Positions 28,080-38,124 of a stretch of DNA of 64,000 bases are shown piece after piece (the stretch's first letter is position 1; every line of letters begins with the position of its first letter). Under the pieces are notes generated by a model that did no database searches, was not told the DNA's origin, and saw only the letters and a list, made by a program, of their open reading frames with translations. A program made the position numbers and the translations under genes. Source of the stretch: Sphingomonas sp. Ag1 (GTDB lineage: Bacteria > Pseudomonadota > Alphaproteobacteria > Sphingomonadales > Sphingomonadaceae); contig NZ_LAZX01000094.1 in the NCBI RefSeq assembly GCF_000980895.1, positions 930,001 to 994,000 on the forward strand, in the 5' to 3' direction.

Positions 28080-28135
28080 GGTTTAATTTATTTAACTAAC
28101 ATTCAAGTTAAACCGTGAAGAGAATGAATTTAACT
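28080..28135. repeat. AT-rich repeats upstream of helicase gene
   Basis: The heptamer TTTAACT occurs at 28091-28097 and 28129-28135 and in inverse (AGTTAAA) at 28106-28112. An outer inverted pair GGTTTAA (28080-28086)/TTAAACC (28108-28114) overlaps them. In a GC-rich genome this cluster stands out. It lies about 150-200 bp upstream of the helicase-like gene: candidate replication origin iterons or operator sites for the MucR-like regulator. Confidence 0.6.
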
Positions 28136-28249
28136 TAAATTCTGAAACACTGCCCCGCGTGTTTTAACGAGAGAGATCACTAACAACGTCGTTTTCATCG
28201 GTGAAAAGTGTTGCGGAACGTCTTCTTCCAGCCTGTTTTATGTCGAGAC

Positions 28250-29275
28250 TTAGACGCTCACATTGCTGTGACCGGATTCTATGTTCCAAGACCTTCCTGC
28301 CAGCTTCCGGGCGAGGTCAGCAGGTTTAAGGTGCGTGTAGCGCATCAACATGCGCATATCACGATGACCGGAGATTACAGCTAACTCGACGGTCGTAAGA
28401 CCCATTTCAGCAAACCTGCTAATAGCTTCGTGCCGGAGGTCATGAAAATTAAGATCGGGCATTCCGGCCCGCTCCCTAACGCGGTTCCAAGCCAAACGCA
28501 GGGACATAGCTGTTATATGAAACAACCTATCTCCGTCGCGGGGCATAGAAGACAGGACCATTAAGGCAGCATCTGTAAGCGGTATGGTTCTAGCGTAACC
28601 CGTCTTTGTATGCGGTATATTCGCTGTCCTACGCTCTAGGTCTATTTCGCTCCACTTTAGGTTCAGCAGTTCACCACGCCTTAAGGCCGTTTCTACTGCC
28701 AACAAGACCGCCGGGCGCACCTGCTTGTTCCTTGTGGTTTGAAGGGCAACCATCAAACGATCGAACTCGCCAGGATTAAGCCTTCGATCGCGGGCATTCT
28801 TCACCGGTATACGGCGAACCTGCGACACAACGTTGGTGGCAATGCTTACGCCCCAATCAAGCCGTGCTACCTCAACTATCGTCCGTAGGAGACCTAATTC
28901 GCGCGCGATGGTGCCCGGCTTAACTACCTTAGCCCGAGCGTCCCTGTAGGCAGCTATGGGGGCGCTAGTGAGGTCGCTAAGCGCTATGTCGCACATAGGT
29001 GCTGCGAGCAGCTTAGAGAGCCTTAATCGCTCACTCTCCGCCCCAAGCTTCGTGGGCGTCACTTCATCTATGTATCTACGGATTAAATCGCCAAGGGTAG
29101 TTCCACGAAGAACCCGCTGACTTACCGCCGGTGCTCCTTGGTCGATCCTAGCTTCCCGCTCTCTAGCCCACTTCTGGGCCTCGGTCTTCAAGCGAAACGT
29201 TTTGTACTCGGGTTCATACCCTTGTCTGCGAATCTGCGCGAACCAGCCATTTTTTCGTTTTGTGATTGTCGCCAT
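28250..29275 (-). CDS. int: Tyrosine integrase of the island
   Basis: 341 residues from the ATG at 29275 (GGAGG just upstream; frame open to 29359). An N-terminal arm-binding AP2-like region ([12 protein letters not shown]) is followed by a SAM-like core-binding domain and the catalytic domain. Active-site residues are R199 (ALRRGEL), K224, H278 and R281 (FHDLRH), H304 (SGHRD) and Y313 (MRYTHL). It recombines the element with the 3' part of tRNA-Arg. The gene lies next to the intact tRNA, as is usual. Confidence 0.97.
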   Translation of the reverse strand: MATITKRKNGWFAQIRRQGYEPEYKTFRLKTEAQKWAREREARIDQGAPAVSQRVLRGTTLGDLIRRYIDEVTPTKLGAESERLRLSKLLAAPMCDIALSDLTSAPIAAYRDARAKVVKPGTIARELGLLRTIVEVARLDWGVSIATNVVSQVRRIPVKNARDRRLNPGEFDRLMVALQTTRNKQVRPAVLLAVETALRRGELLNLKWSEIDLERRTANIPHTKTGYARTIPLTDAALMVLSSMPRDGDRLFHITAMSLRLAWNRVRERAGMPDLNFHDLRHEAISRFAEMGLTTVELAVISGHRDMRMLMRYTHLKPADLARKLAGRSWNIESGHSNVSV

Positions 29276-29387
29276 TCGGCGGCCTCCTGTGTCACGGATG
29301 TGTACAGGAGCGGTCGAAAGCCATTCTGGACGGAGGAGTTGCCGTGTCAGCAACTCCACAAATCCAAAGCTATCAGCAGTTTAGCTT

Positions 29388-29464
<77 letters not shown>

Positions 29465-29523
29465 TGGGAGCGATGCGCCTAGCAGGGGCGGATCGAGGGC
29501 GCCAGCGATTTTCGTTAGCGGCG

Positions 29524-29895
29524 CTACTTTGCCAGCGTGACAGGCTGGAATGGCGCCAGGCCGCAACTCGCACCCGGCATTGCCGTCGTACCCACCAACA
29601 CGGTAATGATGTCCTGCTGGCACAACTGGCTCAGCGACGTCGCGTAGCTGAAGCGCCGTTCAAACCCCAATTGAGGACAAGGCTGGTCGAGGGTGACGCG
29701 ATAATAGCGGCCACCCGTCATCCGGAAATCAATGACCTGGTCGTTGCGCACCAGCGTCTCGCGAATGTTACGGAGCGGAATGCACGATTGCGGCTTCCCC
29801 GCCGGGGTCGCAGCCGGGACGGCATTGCGATCGCGCGCCGCCCCTGGGGCCGCCGCCACTGCCAGCGCCAAGGCGGCCGGAAAGAGCAAACGCAT
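29524..29895 (-). CDS. Secreted protein, DUF6491-like
   Basis: 123 residues with a signal peptide (LLFPAALALAVAAAPGAA). The mature region has CIPLRNIRETLVRNDQVIDF, GGRYYRVTL, CPQLGFERRF and SLSQLCQQDIITVL, a pattern I associate with small periplasmic proteins of sphingomonads (probably DUF6491). Four Cys could form two disulfides. The function is unknown. It lies between tRNA-Arg and dnaJ and would have neighboured the SDR gene before island insertion. Confidence 0.75.
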   Translation of the reverse strand: MRLLFPAALALAVAAAPGAARDRNAVPAATPAGKPQSCIPLRNIRETLVRNDQVIDFRMTGGRYYRVTLDQPCPQLGFERRFSYATSLSQLCQQDIITVLVGTTAMPGASCGLAPFQPVTLAK

Positions 29896-29931
29896 GACCC
29901 TTCTCCTTTGCAGTCCCGGCTCCGCGCCGGA

Positions 29932-31053
29932 TCAATCTCCTGCGAACGCGTTCTTTAGCCGCGCGAAGAAGCCCTGGCTTTCAGGACATTCCTCACCCGT
30001 CTCGGTTTCGCGAAACTCTTCCAGCAAGGCGCGCTGACGCGTGCTGAGGCGGGTCGGCGTCTCGACGTCGATCTGGACCACCAAGTCACCAAAACCGCGT
30101 CCTTGCAGTACCGGCATCCCTGCCCCGCGCTGGCGCAGCTGCTTGCCGGACTGAATACCGGCCGGAATGCGAAGTTCGTGACTGCGGCCGTCGAGGCCCG
30201 GGATCGTCAGCGATCCGCCAAGCGCAGCGGTGGTGAAGCTGATCGGCGCGCGCGCGAACAACGTCGTGCCTTCACGTTCGAACAGATTGTGCCGCTTCAC
30301 GTGAAGGAAGATGTAGAGGTCACCGGGAGGGGCACCGCGAGCACCCGCCTCACCCTCGCCCGTCATGCGCACCCGCGTGCCTTCATCGACGCCGGGCGGT
30401 ATCTCCACGCTCAGCGTCTTGGTGCGCTCGACCCGTCCATCCCCGCGGCAGTCCGGGCACGGATCGTCGATCACCTGACCCGAGCCGTTGCAGACAGGGC
30501 AGGCGCGTTCGACCACGAAGAAGCCCTGCTGGGCGCGCACCTTGCCGTGGCCGGCACAGGTGTTGCAGGTGTGCGGATGGCTGCCGGCACGTGCGCCACT
30601 GCCCTCGCAGGTATCGCACACCGCGGTGACGTCGATGGTGATTTCCGCTGATTTGCCATGATAGGCCTCCTCCAGCGTGATCTCCATATCATAGCGCAGG
30701 TCCGCGCCGCGGCGCACCTGCTGGCGCCCGCCACCGCGGCCGCCCATGAATTCACCGAACACGCTCTCGAAGATATCGGAAAAGCCGGAGAAGTCCTGCG
30801 AATGGCCGCCCCCGCCACCGCCGCCATTGCGGAACGCGGCATGACCAAAGCGGTCGTAGGCCGCACGCTTCTGCGGATCCTTGAGGCATTCATATGCCTC
30901 GCTCACCGCCTTGAACTTCGCTTCGGAATCCTTGCACCCGGCGTTCTTGTCCGGGTGATACTTCATCGCAAGCTTGCGGTATGCCGACTTGATGGTGCCG
31001 GCATCGGCCGAACGGTCGACCTCAAGCAGTTCGTAAAAATCGACTTCAGTCAT
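29932..31053 (-). CDS. dnaJ: Chaperone DnaJ
   Basis: 373 residues, class A J-protein. The J domain has HPD (YHPDKNAG), followed by a Gly-rich linker ([13 protein letters not shown]). Four CxxCxGxG-type zinc repeats begin at [24 protein letters not shown] and CPDCRGDG, with the C-terminal substrate domain after them. It stimulates DnaK ATPase. It follows dnaK by 67 bases with a hairpin between. Confidence 0.98.
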   Translation of the reverse strand: MTEVDFYELLEVDRSADAGTIKSAYRKLAMKYHPDKNAGCKDSEAKFKAVSEAYECLKDPQKRAAYDRFGHAAFRNGGGGGGGHSQDFSGFSDIFESVFGEFMGGRGGGRQQVRRGADLRYDMEITLEEAYHGKSAEITIDVTAVCDTCEGSGARAGSHPHTCNTCAGHGKVRAQQGFFVVERACPVCNGSGQVIDDPCPDCRGDGRVERTKTLSVEIPPGVDEGTRVRMTGEGEAGARGAPPGDLYIFLHVKRHNLFEREGTTLFARAPISFTTAALGGSLTIPGLDGRSHELRIPAGIQSGKQLRQRGAGMPVLQGRGFGDLVVQIDVETPTRLSTRQRALLEEFRETETGEECPESQGFFARLKNAFAGD

Positions 31054-31079
31054 TCAGCGCCCCCGCGCAACGACAGAAC

Positions 31080-31111
31080 GAGCCGCCACTCGCCGAAGCA
31101 AATGGCGGCTC
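31080..31111 (-). terminator. Intercistronic hairpin dnaK-dnaJ
   Basis: GAGCCGCCA (31080-31088) pairs with TGGCGGCTC (31103-31111) around a 14-base loop, with no T-tract. It sits between dnaK and dnaJ and would lower read-through or stabilise the dnaK message, giving the usual DnaK excess. Confidence 0.55.
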
Positions 31112-31120
31112 GATCATCGC

Positions 31121-33028
31121 TTACGCCTTGTGGTTGTCGTCGACTTCCGAGAATTCGGCGTCGACCACGTCATCGTCCTTCGGCGCCGTACCGGCGTCGG
31201 CAGCCGGCGACGCTTCCGCCTGCTGCTGCTTCTCGTAGATCGCCTGGCCAAGCTTCATCGCGACCTGTGCCAGCGCCTGGCTCTTCTCGTTCATCTGATC
31301 GACGTCACCGCCCTCGACCGCTGCCTTGGCGGCATCGATCGCGGACTGGATCTCGCCCTTCAGCGCCTCGTCCACCTTGTCGCCATTGTCAGCGAGTTGG
31401 CGCTCCGTGGTGTGGATCAGGCTCTCGGCATTGTTCTTCGCCTCGGCGCCTGCCTTGCGCTTCTTGTCTTCCTCGGCGAACTGCTCGGCTTCCTGCACCA
31501 TCTTCTCGATATCGGTATCGGACAGACCGCCCGATGCCTGGATGCGGATCTGCTGCTCCTTGCCGGTGCCCTTGTCCTTCGCGGAGACGTTGACGATGCC
31601 ATTGGCGTCGATGTCGAACGTCACCTCGATCTGCGGCACGCCGCGCGGCGCCGGCGGGATGCCGACGAGATCGAACTGACCGAGCAGCTTGTTATCGGCC
31701 GCCATCTCGCGCTCGCCCTGGAAGACGCGGATCGTCACCGCCTGCTGATTGTCATCGGCAGTCGAATAGGTCTGCGACTTCTTGGTCGGGATCGTGGTGT
31801 TGCGATCGATCATGCGGGTGAACACGCCGCCAAGCGTCTCGATGCCCAGCGACAGCGGGGTTACGTCGAGCAGCAGCACGTCCTTCACGTCGCCTTGAAG
31901 CACGCCGGCCTGGATCGCCGCACCCATGGCGACGACTTCGTCCGGGTTCACGCCGGTGTGCGGATCCTTGCCGAAGAAGTTCTTCACCGCTTCGCGCACC
32001 TTGGGCATGCGGGTCATGCCGCCGACCAGCACCACTTCCGAAATGTCGCTGGCCTTGAGGCCGGCATCGGCGAGTGCCTTCTTCATCGGCTCGATCGTGC
32101 GCTGGATGAGGCTGTCAACGAGACGCTCGAGGTCCGCGCGGCTGATCGTCTTGACGAGGTGCTTCGGACCGTTCTGGTCGGCGGTGATGAACGGCAGGTT
32201 CACTTCGGTCGATGCGGCCGAGGACAGCTCGATCTTCGCCTTCTCGGCAGCTTCCTTCAGGCGCTGCAGCGCGAGCTTGTCCTTGGTGAGGTCGATGCCC
32301 TCATCCTTCTTGAAGCTCTCTGCCAGGAAATCGACCAGCTTGTTGTCGAAATCCTCGCCGCCGAGGAACGTGTCGCCATTGGTCGACTTCACTTCGAACA
32401 CGCCGTCGCCGATCTCCAGGATCGAGACGTCGAACGTGCCGCCGCCAAGGTCATAGACCGCGATCGTCTTGCCGTCCTGCTTCTCGAGGCCGTAGGCCAA
32501 CGCAGCCGCGGTCGGCTCGTTGATGATGCGCAGCACTTCGAGGCCCGCGATCTGGCCGGCGTCCTTGGTCGCCTGGCGCTGCGCGTCATTGAAGTACGCC
32601 GGCACCGTGATCACGGCCTGCGTGACGGTCTCACCGAGATAGCTCTCGGCGGTTTCCTTCATCTTCTGCAGGGTGAAGGCGCTGATCTGCGACGGCGAAT
32701 AGTCCTTGCCACCGGCCTGCACCCACGCGTCGCCATTGGCGCCCTTTACGATGTGATAGGGGACCAGCTCGGTGTCCTTCTTCGTCACCGGATCGTCGAA
32801 ACGGCGGCCGATCAGGCGCTTCACCGCGAAGATGGTGTTGTCGCCATTGGTGACGGCCTGACGCTTCGCCGGCTGCCCCACCAGTCGCTCGCCATCCTTC
32901 GCGAAGGCGACGATCGACGGCGTCGTGCGCGCGCCTTCCGAGTTCTCGATCACCTTGGGCTTGCCGCCCTCCATCACTGCCACGCAGCTGTTGGTGGTGC
33001 CGAGATCGATACCGATAACTTTTGCCAT
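31121..33028 (-). CDS. dnaK: Chaperone DnaK (Hsp70)
   Basis: 635 residues from the ATG at 33028, preceded by GGAAGAG; the frame is open to 33277 but the native start is [15 protein letters not shown]. It shows the Hsp70 signatures [21 protein letters not shown] and [12 protein letters not shown], a substrate domain and an acidic C-terminal tail. A long open frame on the opposite strand is only a shadow. Confidence 0.98.
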   Translation of the reverse strand: MAKVIGIDLGTTNSCVAVMEGGKPKVIENSEGARTTPSIVAFAKDGERLVGQPAKRQAVTNGDNTIFAVKRLIGRRFDDPVTKKDTELVPYHIVKGANGDAWVQAGGKDYSPSQISAFTLQKMKETAESYLGETVTQAVITVPAYFNDAQRQATKDAGQIAGLEVLRIINEPTAAALAYGLEKQDGKTIAVYDLGGGTFDVSILEIGDGVFEVKSTNGDTFLGGEDFDNKLVDFLAESFKKDEGIDLTKDKLALQRLKEAAEKAKIELSSAASTEVNLPFITADQNGPKHLVKTISRADLERLVDSLIQRTIEPMKKALADAGLKASDISEVVLVGGMTRMPKVREAVKNFFGKDPHTGVNPDEVVAMGAAIQAGVLQGDVKDVLLLDVTPLSLGIETLGGVFTRMIDRNTTIPTKKSQTYSTADDNQQAVTIRVFQGEREMAADNKLLGQFDLVGIPPAPRGVPQIEVTFDIDANGIVNVSAKDKGTGKEQQIRIQASGGLSDTDIEKMVQEAEQFAEEDKKRKAGAEAKNNAESLIHTTERQLADNGDKVDEALKGEIQSAIDAAKAAVEGGDVDQMNEKSQALAQVAMKLGQAIYEKQQQAEASPAADAGTAPKDDDVVDAEFSEVDDNHKA

Positions 33029-33118
33029 GAGTGCTCTTCCAGCCCCTGCTTGAACAAAAAACCAAAAAGATGTGCTGTCACGCCCCGTTACGGCGACGGA
33101 ACAGCGTTGACGCTTCGC

Positions 33119-33148
33119 GATATAGGTGACGCTCCGCTTGCCGCAAGG
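33119..33148 (-). promoter_or_regulatory. Possible heat-shock promoter for dnaK
   Basis: On the minus strand, CCTTGCGG (33141-33148) and CCTATATC (33119-33126) are 14 bp apart. This approximates the RpoH -35 CTTG core and -10 of alphaproteobacteria. It lies about 90 bp upstream of the dnaK start. The match is partial. Confidence 0.35.
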
Positions 33149-33197
33149 CACCGGCCGAAGTAGCGCGCACGCATCGTTTCGGTTGGAGAGAAGGCCC

Positions 33198-33647
33198 ATG
33201 TTCCGCGTCGCTGCCACGCTTGTTTTCGCTTCGGTGGCCATCGCGGGATGCGCGCAGCAGAAGTCGCTGCAGGTCACCGACGCATGGGTTCGCCTGGCTG
33301 CCGTCGATGGTCGTCCTGCCGCAGGCTATTTCACCATTCAGGGCGGCGGCAGCGATACATCGCTGACCAGCGTGTCCACGGCCGAGGCCGCCCGTACCGA
33401 GCTGCACGAAAGCCGCATGACCCAAAGTGGCGGCATGGCGATGGATTCGCTCTCCTCCGTTCCGGTGCCGGCTGGCCAACGTGTTGTATTCGCGCCTGGC
33501 GGAAAGCACGCAATGCTGTTCGAAGTATCGCCGAATGTTAAGCCGGGCGGGACGCTGACCTTTGCCTTCACCTTCTCGGACGGCAAGCGTGTCGAGCAGA
33601 AGGCGCGGGTCGTTGGCCCCGCAGATCCGGTGCCTGCCGGCAGCTAA
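33198..33647 (+). CDS. PCu(A)C-type periplasmic copper chaperone lipoprotein
   Basis: 149 residues from the ATG at 33198. The lipobox VAIAGC marks an inner- or outer-membrane lipoprotein. The PCuAC domain has the Cu(I) ligands in LHESRM, the GGMAM stretch and GGKHAMLF (H..M pattern). It delivers copper to cytochrome oxidase Cu sites in related systems. It is divergent from dnaK and may also use the shared region upstream. Confidence 0.88.
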   Translation: MFRVAATLVFASVAIAGCAQQKSLQVTDAWVRLAAVDGRPAAGYFTIQGGGSDTSLTSVSTAEAARTELHESRMTQSGGMAMDSLSSVPVPAGQRVVFAPGGKHAMLFEVSPNVKPGGTLTFAFTFSDGKRVEQKARVVGPADPVPAGS

Positions 33648-33737
33648 AACTGACGGGAGAGCTGACCTTCCACAGTCATGAAGCGCCAGCATTGATTGGA
33701 AATATTTAACTCACGCCTCCGTAACCTTTGAACGTCT

Positions 33738-34472
33738 ATGGGCAAAGCTATGCCCAAGCTCTCCTCGATCATCGACGATGTAAAACGCCGATTGCACGGA
33801 CGTACGCCGGCCGAAGTAGTCTCACTGACGCTGAAGACGGTGCGTCATACCGCCCGCGGCATCAGCCCGGCCGCTGCACGCGCGCGCCGCGCCGATCAGG
33901 CTTTTGACCGCCGCTGGGGCACCGACACGAGTGGCACGGTCAATCTATCGGCACTCAGCGTCGCGCGGGACCGGGCGCTGCTCGGCTTCGGCTACCAGGC
34001 CAGCAATGGTGTGGCACTGGACGAAGCCGTCACGAGGGCCGGCATCGATCCGGCGCGCTACAGCTTCATCGATTATGGCTCGGGCAAGGGCCGGGCCGTC
34101 ATGATCGCCGCCGCGCGGGGCTTTCAGCGCGCGATCGGCGTCGAATTCGCGCCCGAATTGCATGACATCGCACTCGCGAATGGCCGCCGGTTCACGTCCG
34201 CTGGCGGATCCAGCACACGCTGCGAGTTCATCCTCGGCGACGCGGGCAGCTACGAACCCCCGACCGGCCCGATCTTCGCCTATATCTACAACAGCTTCGG
34301 CACTGTGATCCTACGCGAAGTGTTGAGCCGCCTGGAGACGCGCGCCGCGCAGGGTGATCCGGTGGTGATCGTTTACGTCAACCCGCTCAACCGAAGCGCG
34401 TTCGAGGATGGTCAGCGCTGGACGGCGGCCGCGGATCGCAGCGACTGGGTTCTCTACACCCCCGCTTGCTAG
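33738..34472 (+). CDS. Class I SAM-dependent methyltransferase
   Basis: 244 residues. Motif I is FIDYGSGKGRAVMIAA (109-124) with GVEFAPELH as the acidic loop, and IFAYIYNSFG follows. The N-terminal RRWGTDTSGTVNL block is shared with a family of uncharacterised alphaproteobacterial methyltransferases. The substrate is unknown. A second ATG at 33750 could also serve. Confidence 0.78.
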   Translation: MGKAMPKLSSIIDDVKRRLHGRTPAEVVSLTLKTVRHTARGISPAAARARRADQAFDRRWGTDTSGTVNLSALSVARDRALLGFGYQASNGVALDEAVTRAGIDPARYSFIDYGSGKGRAVMIAAARGFQRAIGVEFAPELHDIALANGRRFTSAGGSSTRCEFILGDAGSYEPPTGPIFAYIYNSFGTVILREVLSRLETRAAQGDPVVIVYVNPLNRSAFEDGQRWTAAADRSDWVLYTPAC

Positions 34473-34524
34473 AAGCCGTTCGCTTCGACTGGATCATGCC
34501 GCGCCGCTTCCTACGTTGAAGGCG

Positions 34525-34980
34525 ATGACCAGCCGCAGCCTGACGATCGGCGAACGCGCACTCGCCCGATCCATCTTTGCCGATGCGATCGACCTTGATC
34601 GCGTGGAGGTCCGGCGCCGGCGCTGGTGGTTCCTCCAGCCGCGTGACATTGTCATGGCGCCGCGCGGGCACATCCACTTCCATCCCGATGCCACCACCTG
34701 GAGCGATGACTTCAGCCAGGAACATCTCGGGCTGCAGGGTCTGTTCGTGCATGAGATGTGTCACGTCTGGCAGCACCAGCGCGGCGTCTTCCTGCCGCTC
34801 GCGCGCCACCCCTTCTGCCGCTATCATTACAGCTTCGTGCCCGGCTGGCCGCTCAAGCGCTACGGGGTCGAACAGCAGGCGGAGATCGTCCGTCACGCTT
34901 TCATGCTGCGGCAAGGCGCAACGATCCTCGGCGCCCCGCCGCTCAGCCAATATGAGGGGCTGCTATCCGTCTTCCGCTGA
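34525..34980 (+). CDS. HExxH-motif protein (vgr-related in sphingomonads)
   Basis: 151 residues from the ATG at 34525; the frame extends to 34408. The motif LFVHEMCHVWQHQ contains HEMCH, a putative zinc-metallopeptidase signature, with HYSFVPGWPLKRYGVEQQAEIVRHAF downstream supplying a Glu at metalloprotease spacing. Proteins of this type are often called vgr-related in sphingomonads. Activity has not been shown for this class to my knowledge. Confidence 0.7.
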   Translation: MTSRSLTIGERALARSIFADAIDLDRVEVRRRRWWFLQPRDIVMAPRGHIHFHPDATTWSDDFSQEHLGLQGLFVHEMCHVWQHQRGVFLPLARHPFCRYHYSFVPGWPLKRYGVEQQAEIVRHAFMLRQGATILGAPPLSQYEGLLSVFR

Positions 34981-35003
34981 ACAGTGCAGCCCCTCCCGTC
35001 GGG

Positions 35004-36353
35004 CTACTTCAGCAGCACCAACTCCTCCGCCATCGTCGGGTGAAGCGCGACGGTGGCATCGAATTGCGCCTTGGTCAGCCCCGCCTTCACGCAGACGGCC
35101 GCCGCCTGGATGATTTCGGGGCAGTCGGGACCGATCATGTGGATGCCGACCACCCGATCGGTCTCAGCATCGCATACCATCTTGTACAGCGATCGCTCGT
35201 CGCGTCCGGCAAGCACATTCTTCATCGGCCGGAAATCGGACGAATAGATCTTCACCGAGCCCAGCTTCTGCCGCGCCTCGCTCTCCGTCATGCCGACGCC
35301 GGCGATCGGCGGATGGCTGAAACATGCCGCCGGCACGCAATCATAATCCACCTTCACCCCGCCCTTGCCGAACAGATTGTCGGCAAATGCCTGCCCCTCG
35401 CGGATCGCCACGGGGGTCAGCTGGATACGGTTGGTGACGTCGCCAACCGCATAGATCGACGGGCATGACGTACGATTGTCGTCATCGACCGGTACCGCGC
35501 CCTTGTCGTCCACGTCGATGCCGGCAGCGTCCAGCCCCAGCCCCTCCGTATTGGGCACCCGGCCAGTCGCATACATCACGCAATCGACCACGACCGGCTC
35601 GTGTCCCATCATATGGACTTTCAGGCAGCCGTCGTCCTGCTTCTCGATCTTCTCGAACGTAGCGTCGAAACGAAATTCCAGTCCCTTCATCATGCTGATC
35701 TGCAACAGCCGGTCACGAATCTGCAGGTCGTAGCCGCGAAGGATGTCCTTGGTGCGGTTCATAATGATCACATGCGCGCCAAGCTGGTGGAAGATCCCGG
35801 CAAACTCATTGGCGATATAGCCCGCACCCGCGATCAGCACGCGCCGCGGAATGGCGTCCAGGTGGAATACTTCGTTGGACGTGATGCCATGTTCGCACCC
35901 GGGGAAGCTTGGCACATGCGGACGCGCGCCGGTCGCCACCAGAATGTTCTTCGCCGACTTCGTAGTGCCGTCTGCCAGCCGGATCTCGTTCGGGCCCACG
36001 ATCGTCGCACGCTGGTGGATGATCTCCGCCCCGTTGGACTCGAGCGTGGTGGTATAGGCCTGATTGATCCGATCGACCTCCGCGAGGACATTTGCCTGCA
36101 AGCACTTCCAGTCGAATTCGCATTCGTTGGGCACGCGCCAGCCAAATCGTTGCGCGTCCTTCAAGTCCTCGGCGAAATGCGCGCCATAGACCAGCAGCTT
36201 CTTGGGCACGCAGCCGCGAATGACGCAGGTACCGCCGACGCGATATTCCTCCGCCACCGCAACGCGCGCGCCATGCGCCGCCGCCACGCGCGACGCCCGC
36301 GTCCCGCCCGATCCGGCGCCAATCGTGAAAAGGTCATAGTCGAAATCGGGCAT
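35004..36353 (-). CDS. gor: Glutathione-disulfide reductase
   Basis: 449 residues. FAD motif GAGSGGTRASRVAA, the redox pair in GGTCVIRGCVPKK (the Gor-specific form), the NADPH Rossmann motif GAGYIANEFAG and the C-terminal catalytic HPTMAEE are all present. It reduces GSSG with NADPH in the cytoplasm. It is downstream of pgi on the same strand with a 120-base gap. Confidence 0.96.
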   Translation of the reverse strand: MPDFDYDLFTIGAGSGGTRASRVAAAHGARVAVAEEYRVGGTCVIRGCVPKKLLVYGAHFAEDLKDAQRFGWRVPNECEFDWKCLQANVLAEVDRINQAYTTTLESNGAEIIHQRATIVGPNEIRLADGTTKSAKNILVATGARPHVPSFPGCEHGITSNEVFHLDAIPRRVLIAGAGYIANEFAGIFHQLGAHVIIMNRTKDILRGYDLQIRDRLLQISMMKGLEFRFDATFEKIEKQDDGCLKVHMMGHEPVVVDCVMYATGRVPNTEGLGLDAAGIDVDDKGAVPVDDDNRTSCPSIYAVGDVTNRIQLTPVAIREGQAFADNLFGKGGVKVDYDCVPAACFSHPPIAGVGMTESEARQKLGSVKIYSSDFRPMKNVLAGRDERSLYKMVCDAETDRVVGIHMIGPDCPEIIQAAAVCVKAGLTKAQFDATVALHPTMAEELVLLK

Positions 36354-36473
36354 AAGGATCTCCGCTGGGCTGGCGCCCGCATATAGAGGAACAGGAAAGG
36401 ACCAAGGCAGATGGGATCGCGCCTACCAGCGCGCCGCCAGATGCTACGTCTGGTCGGAACCTGCGATCGCCGG

Positions 36474-37967
36474 TTACGCCAGCCCGGCCCGGTTGATCAG
36501 ATCGGTGGTGGAGGGATCGAAGTCACCACCGCCCTTCGCTGCCGCCTTCGCCATCTCCTTGCCCAGTTCGACGCCGAACTGGTCGAAGGAGTTGATGCCC
36601 AGCAGAACGCCGTTCACGAACACGCGATGCTCGTAGAAGGCGATCAGCGCGCCGAGCGTGCGCGCGTCGAGCACGTCGAGCAACAAGGTGGAGGAGGGAC
36701 GATCGCCGGGATAGGCGCGAGCGGGATCGTCAGGGTTCGCCCGCCCCTTCATCAATGCCGCGCCCTGCGCAAAGGCATTCAGCAGCAGCTGGCGGTGATG
36801 CTCATCCGAAAGCGTGTCGCCGGCCTCAATCACGGCCAGGAATTCGACCGGAACGAGGTGCGTGCCCTGATGCAGCAGTTGGAACACCGCATGCTGCGCG
36901 TCAGTGCCGACGCCGCCCCACGTGATCGGTGCGGTCGGGCGCCCCACCGGCGTGCCGTCCGCCGTCACGCCCTTGCCGTTCGATTCCATCTCCAATTGCT
37001 GAAGATAGCTCGGCAGCAGCCGCAGCCGCTCGTCATAGGCGAAGGGTGCGCGCGTCTCGCAGCCGCGCACCTGCGTGTAGTACAGGTCCGCAAAGGCGGC
37101 GATCACCGGCGCATTCTCATGCAGTGCAGTCAGGCGGAAGTGGCGGTCCATCTCCGCCGCGCCTTCCAGCAGCTCTTCAAACTGATCCCAACCCAGCTTG
37201 ATCGCGGCCGGAAAACCGATCGACGACCACAAGGAGTAGCGGCCGCCCACCCCTTCGGAGAACGGCAGGATGCGCGTTTCGTCGACGCCCCATTCGATCG
37301 CCTTGTCCGGCGACGCGGTGAGCGCGATCACCCGGCCATAGGGATCGTCAACGCCATGTTGCTGCATCCAGGCGATGGCGCTTTCCGCGTTCATCATCGT
37401 CTCGGTCGTGGTGAACGTCTTTGACGCGACCACCAGCAGCGTTGCAGCAGGATCGAACCGCTCGAAGACATCCTCCAGCGCCATGCCATCGACGTTGGAG
37501 ACGATCGCAACGTCGTACCGCTCGTAATCCCGGCCAAGCGCATCCACCAGCAGATCGGGGCCCAGCGCGGAGCCGCCGATCCCGACATGCAGCACATGGC
37601 GCACCGGGCCGAAAGCGTCCGCCTCGATCGCATCGATCAGCATCCGCATACGGGCGTGGTAATCGGCTGCCCGCGCCACGCTCTCCGGATTGCCTTCGCC
37701 GCGCTCCGCGGTGTGCTCGACTGGCCGATCCTCGGTCACGTTGACGTGCGCGCCGCCGAACATCGCTTCGCGCTTGCCCGCCAGGTCCTGCTCCGCCGCC
37801 AGCGCCTCGAACGCCTTGATCGCGTCCCACGTCAGGTGCGTCTTCGACCAGTCGAAATGAATGCCGGCGACGTCCAGCGACAATTTGCTAAGCCGCTCGG
37901 GATCGTCGGCGAACAAGCGCTCGATCCTCGTCTGGGGCAATGCTTCGATCGTGGACCAGTCGGCCAT
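36474..37967 (-). CDS. pgi: Glucose-6-phosphate isomerase
   Basis: 497 residues from the ATG at 37967 (MADWSTIEALPQ). Signature regions are HVGIGGSALGPDLLVDAL and SKTFTTTETM for sugar phosphate, EGVGGRYSLWSSIGFPA with catalytic residues, and NSFDQFGVELGKEMA. It interconverts G6P and F6P. It is divergent from lepB. Confidence 0.97.
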   Translation of the reverse strand: MADWSTIEALPQTRIERLFADDPERLSKLSLDVAGIHFDWSKTHLTWDAIKAFEALAAEQDLAGKREAMFGGAHVNVTEDRPVEHTAERGEGNPESVARAADYHARMRMLIDAIEADAFGPVRHVLHVGIGGSALGPDLLVDALGRDYERYDVAIVSNVDGMALEDVFERFDPAATLLVVASKTFTTTETMMNAESAIAWMQQHGVDDPYGRVIALTASPDKAIEWGVDETRILPFSEGVGGRYSLWSSIGFPAAIKLGWDQFEELLEGAAEMDRHFRLTALHENAPVIAAFADLYYTQVRGCETRAPFAYDERLRLLPSYLQQLEMESNGKGVTADGTPVGRPTAPITWGGVGTDAQHAVFQLLHQGTHLVPVEFLAVIEAGDTLSDEHHRQLLLNAFAQGAALMKGRANPDDPARAYPGDRPSSTLLLDVLDARTLGALIAFYEHRVFVNGVLLGINSFDQFGVELGKEMAKAAAKGGGDFDPSTTDLINRAGLA

Positions 37968-38124
37968 GCTGCTAACTCCATTCGGCGGGATCTCGATTTG
38001 GCCCCGCGGCATCGTTCTTCGTAAGAACGAAAAAGCCGGCGTACGGCAAGTTCAGCGCGAACGGGAGGCGCAACATATCGTTCCGCCGCTTGACGTGCAG
38101 CCCGCGTTCGGCAACGCGCGATCC

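Noticed and set aside
31130..33163. Open frame of about 680 codons on the + strand across dnaK
   Set aside because: It is antisense to a certain dnaK. Long mirrored frames are common in GC-rich genes with codon bias, and there is no RBS or family match.
36411..37424. 337-codon + strand frame over pgi
   Set aside because: It is antisense to a full-length pgi and has no protein motif.
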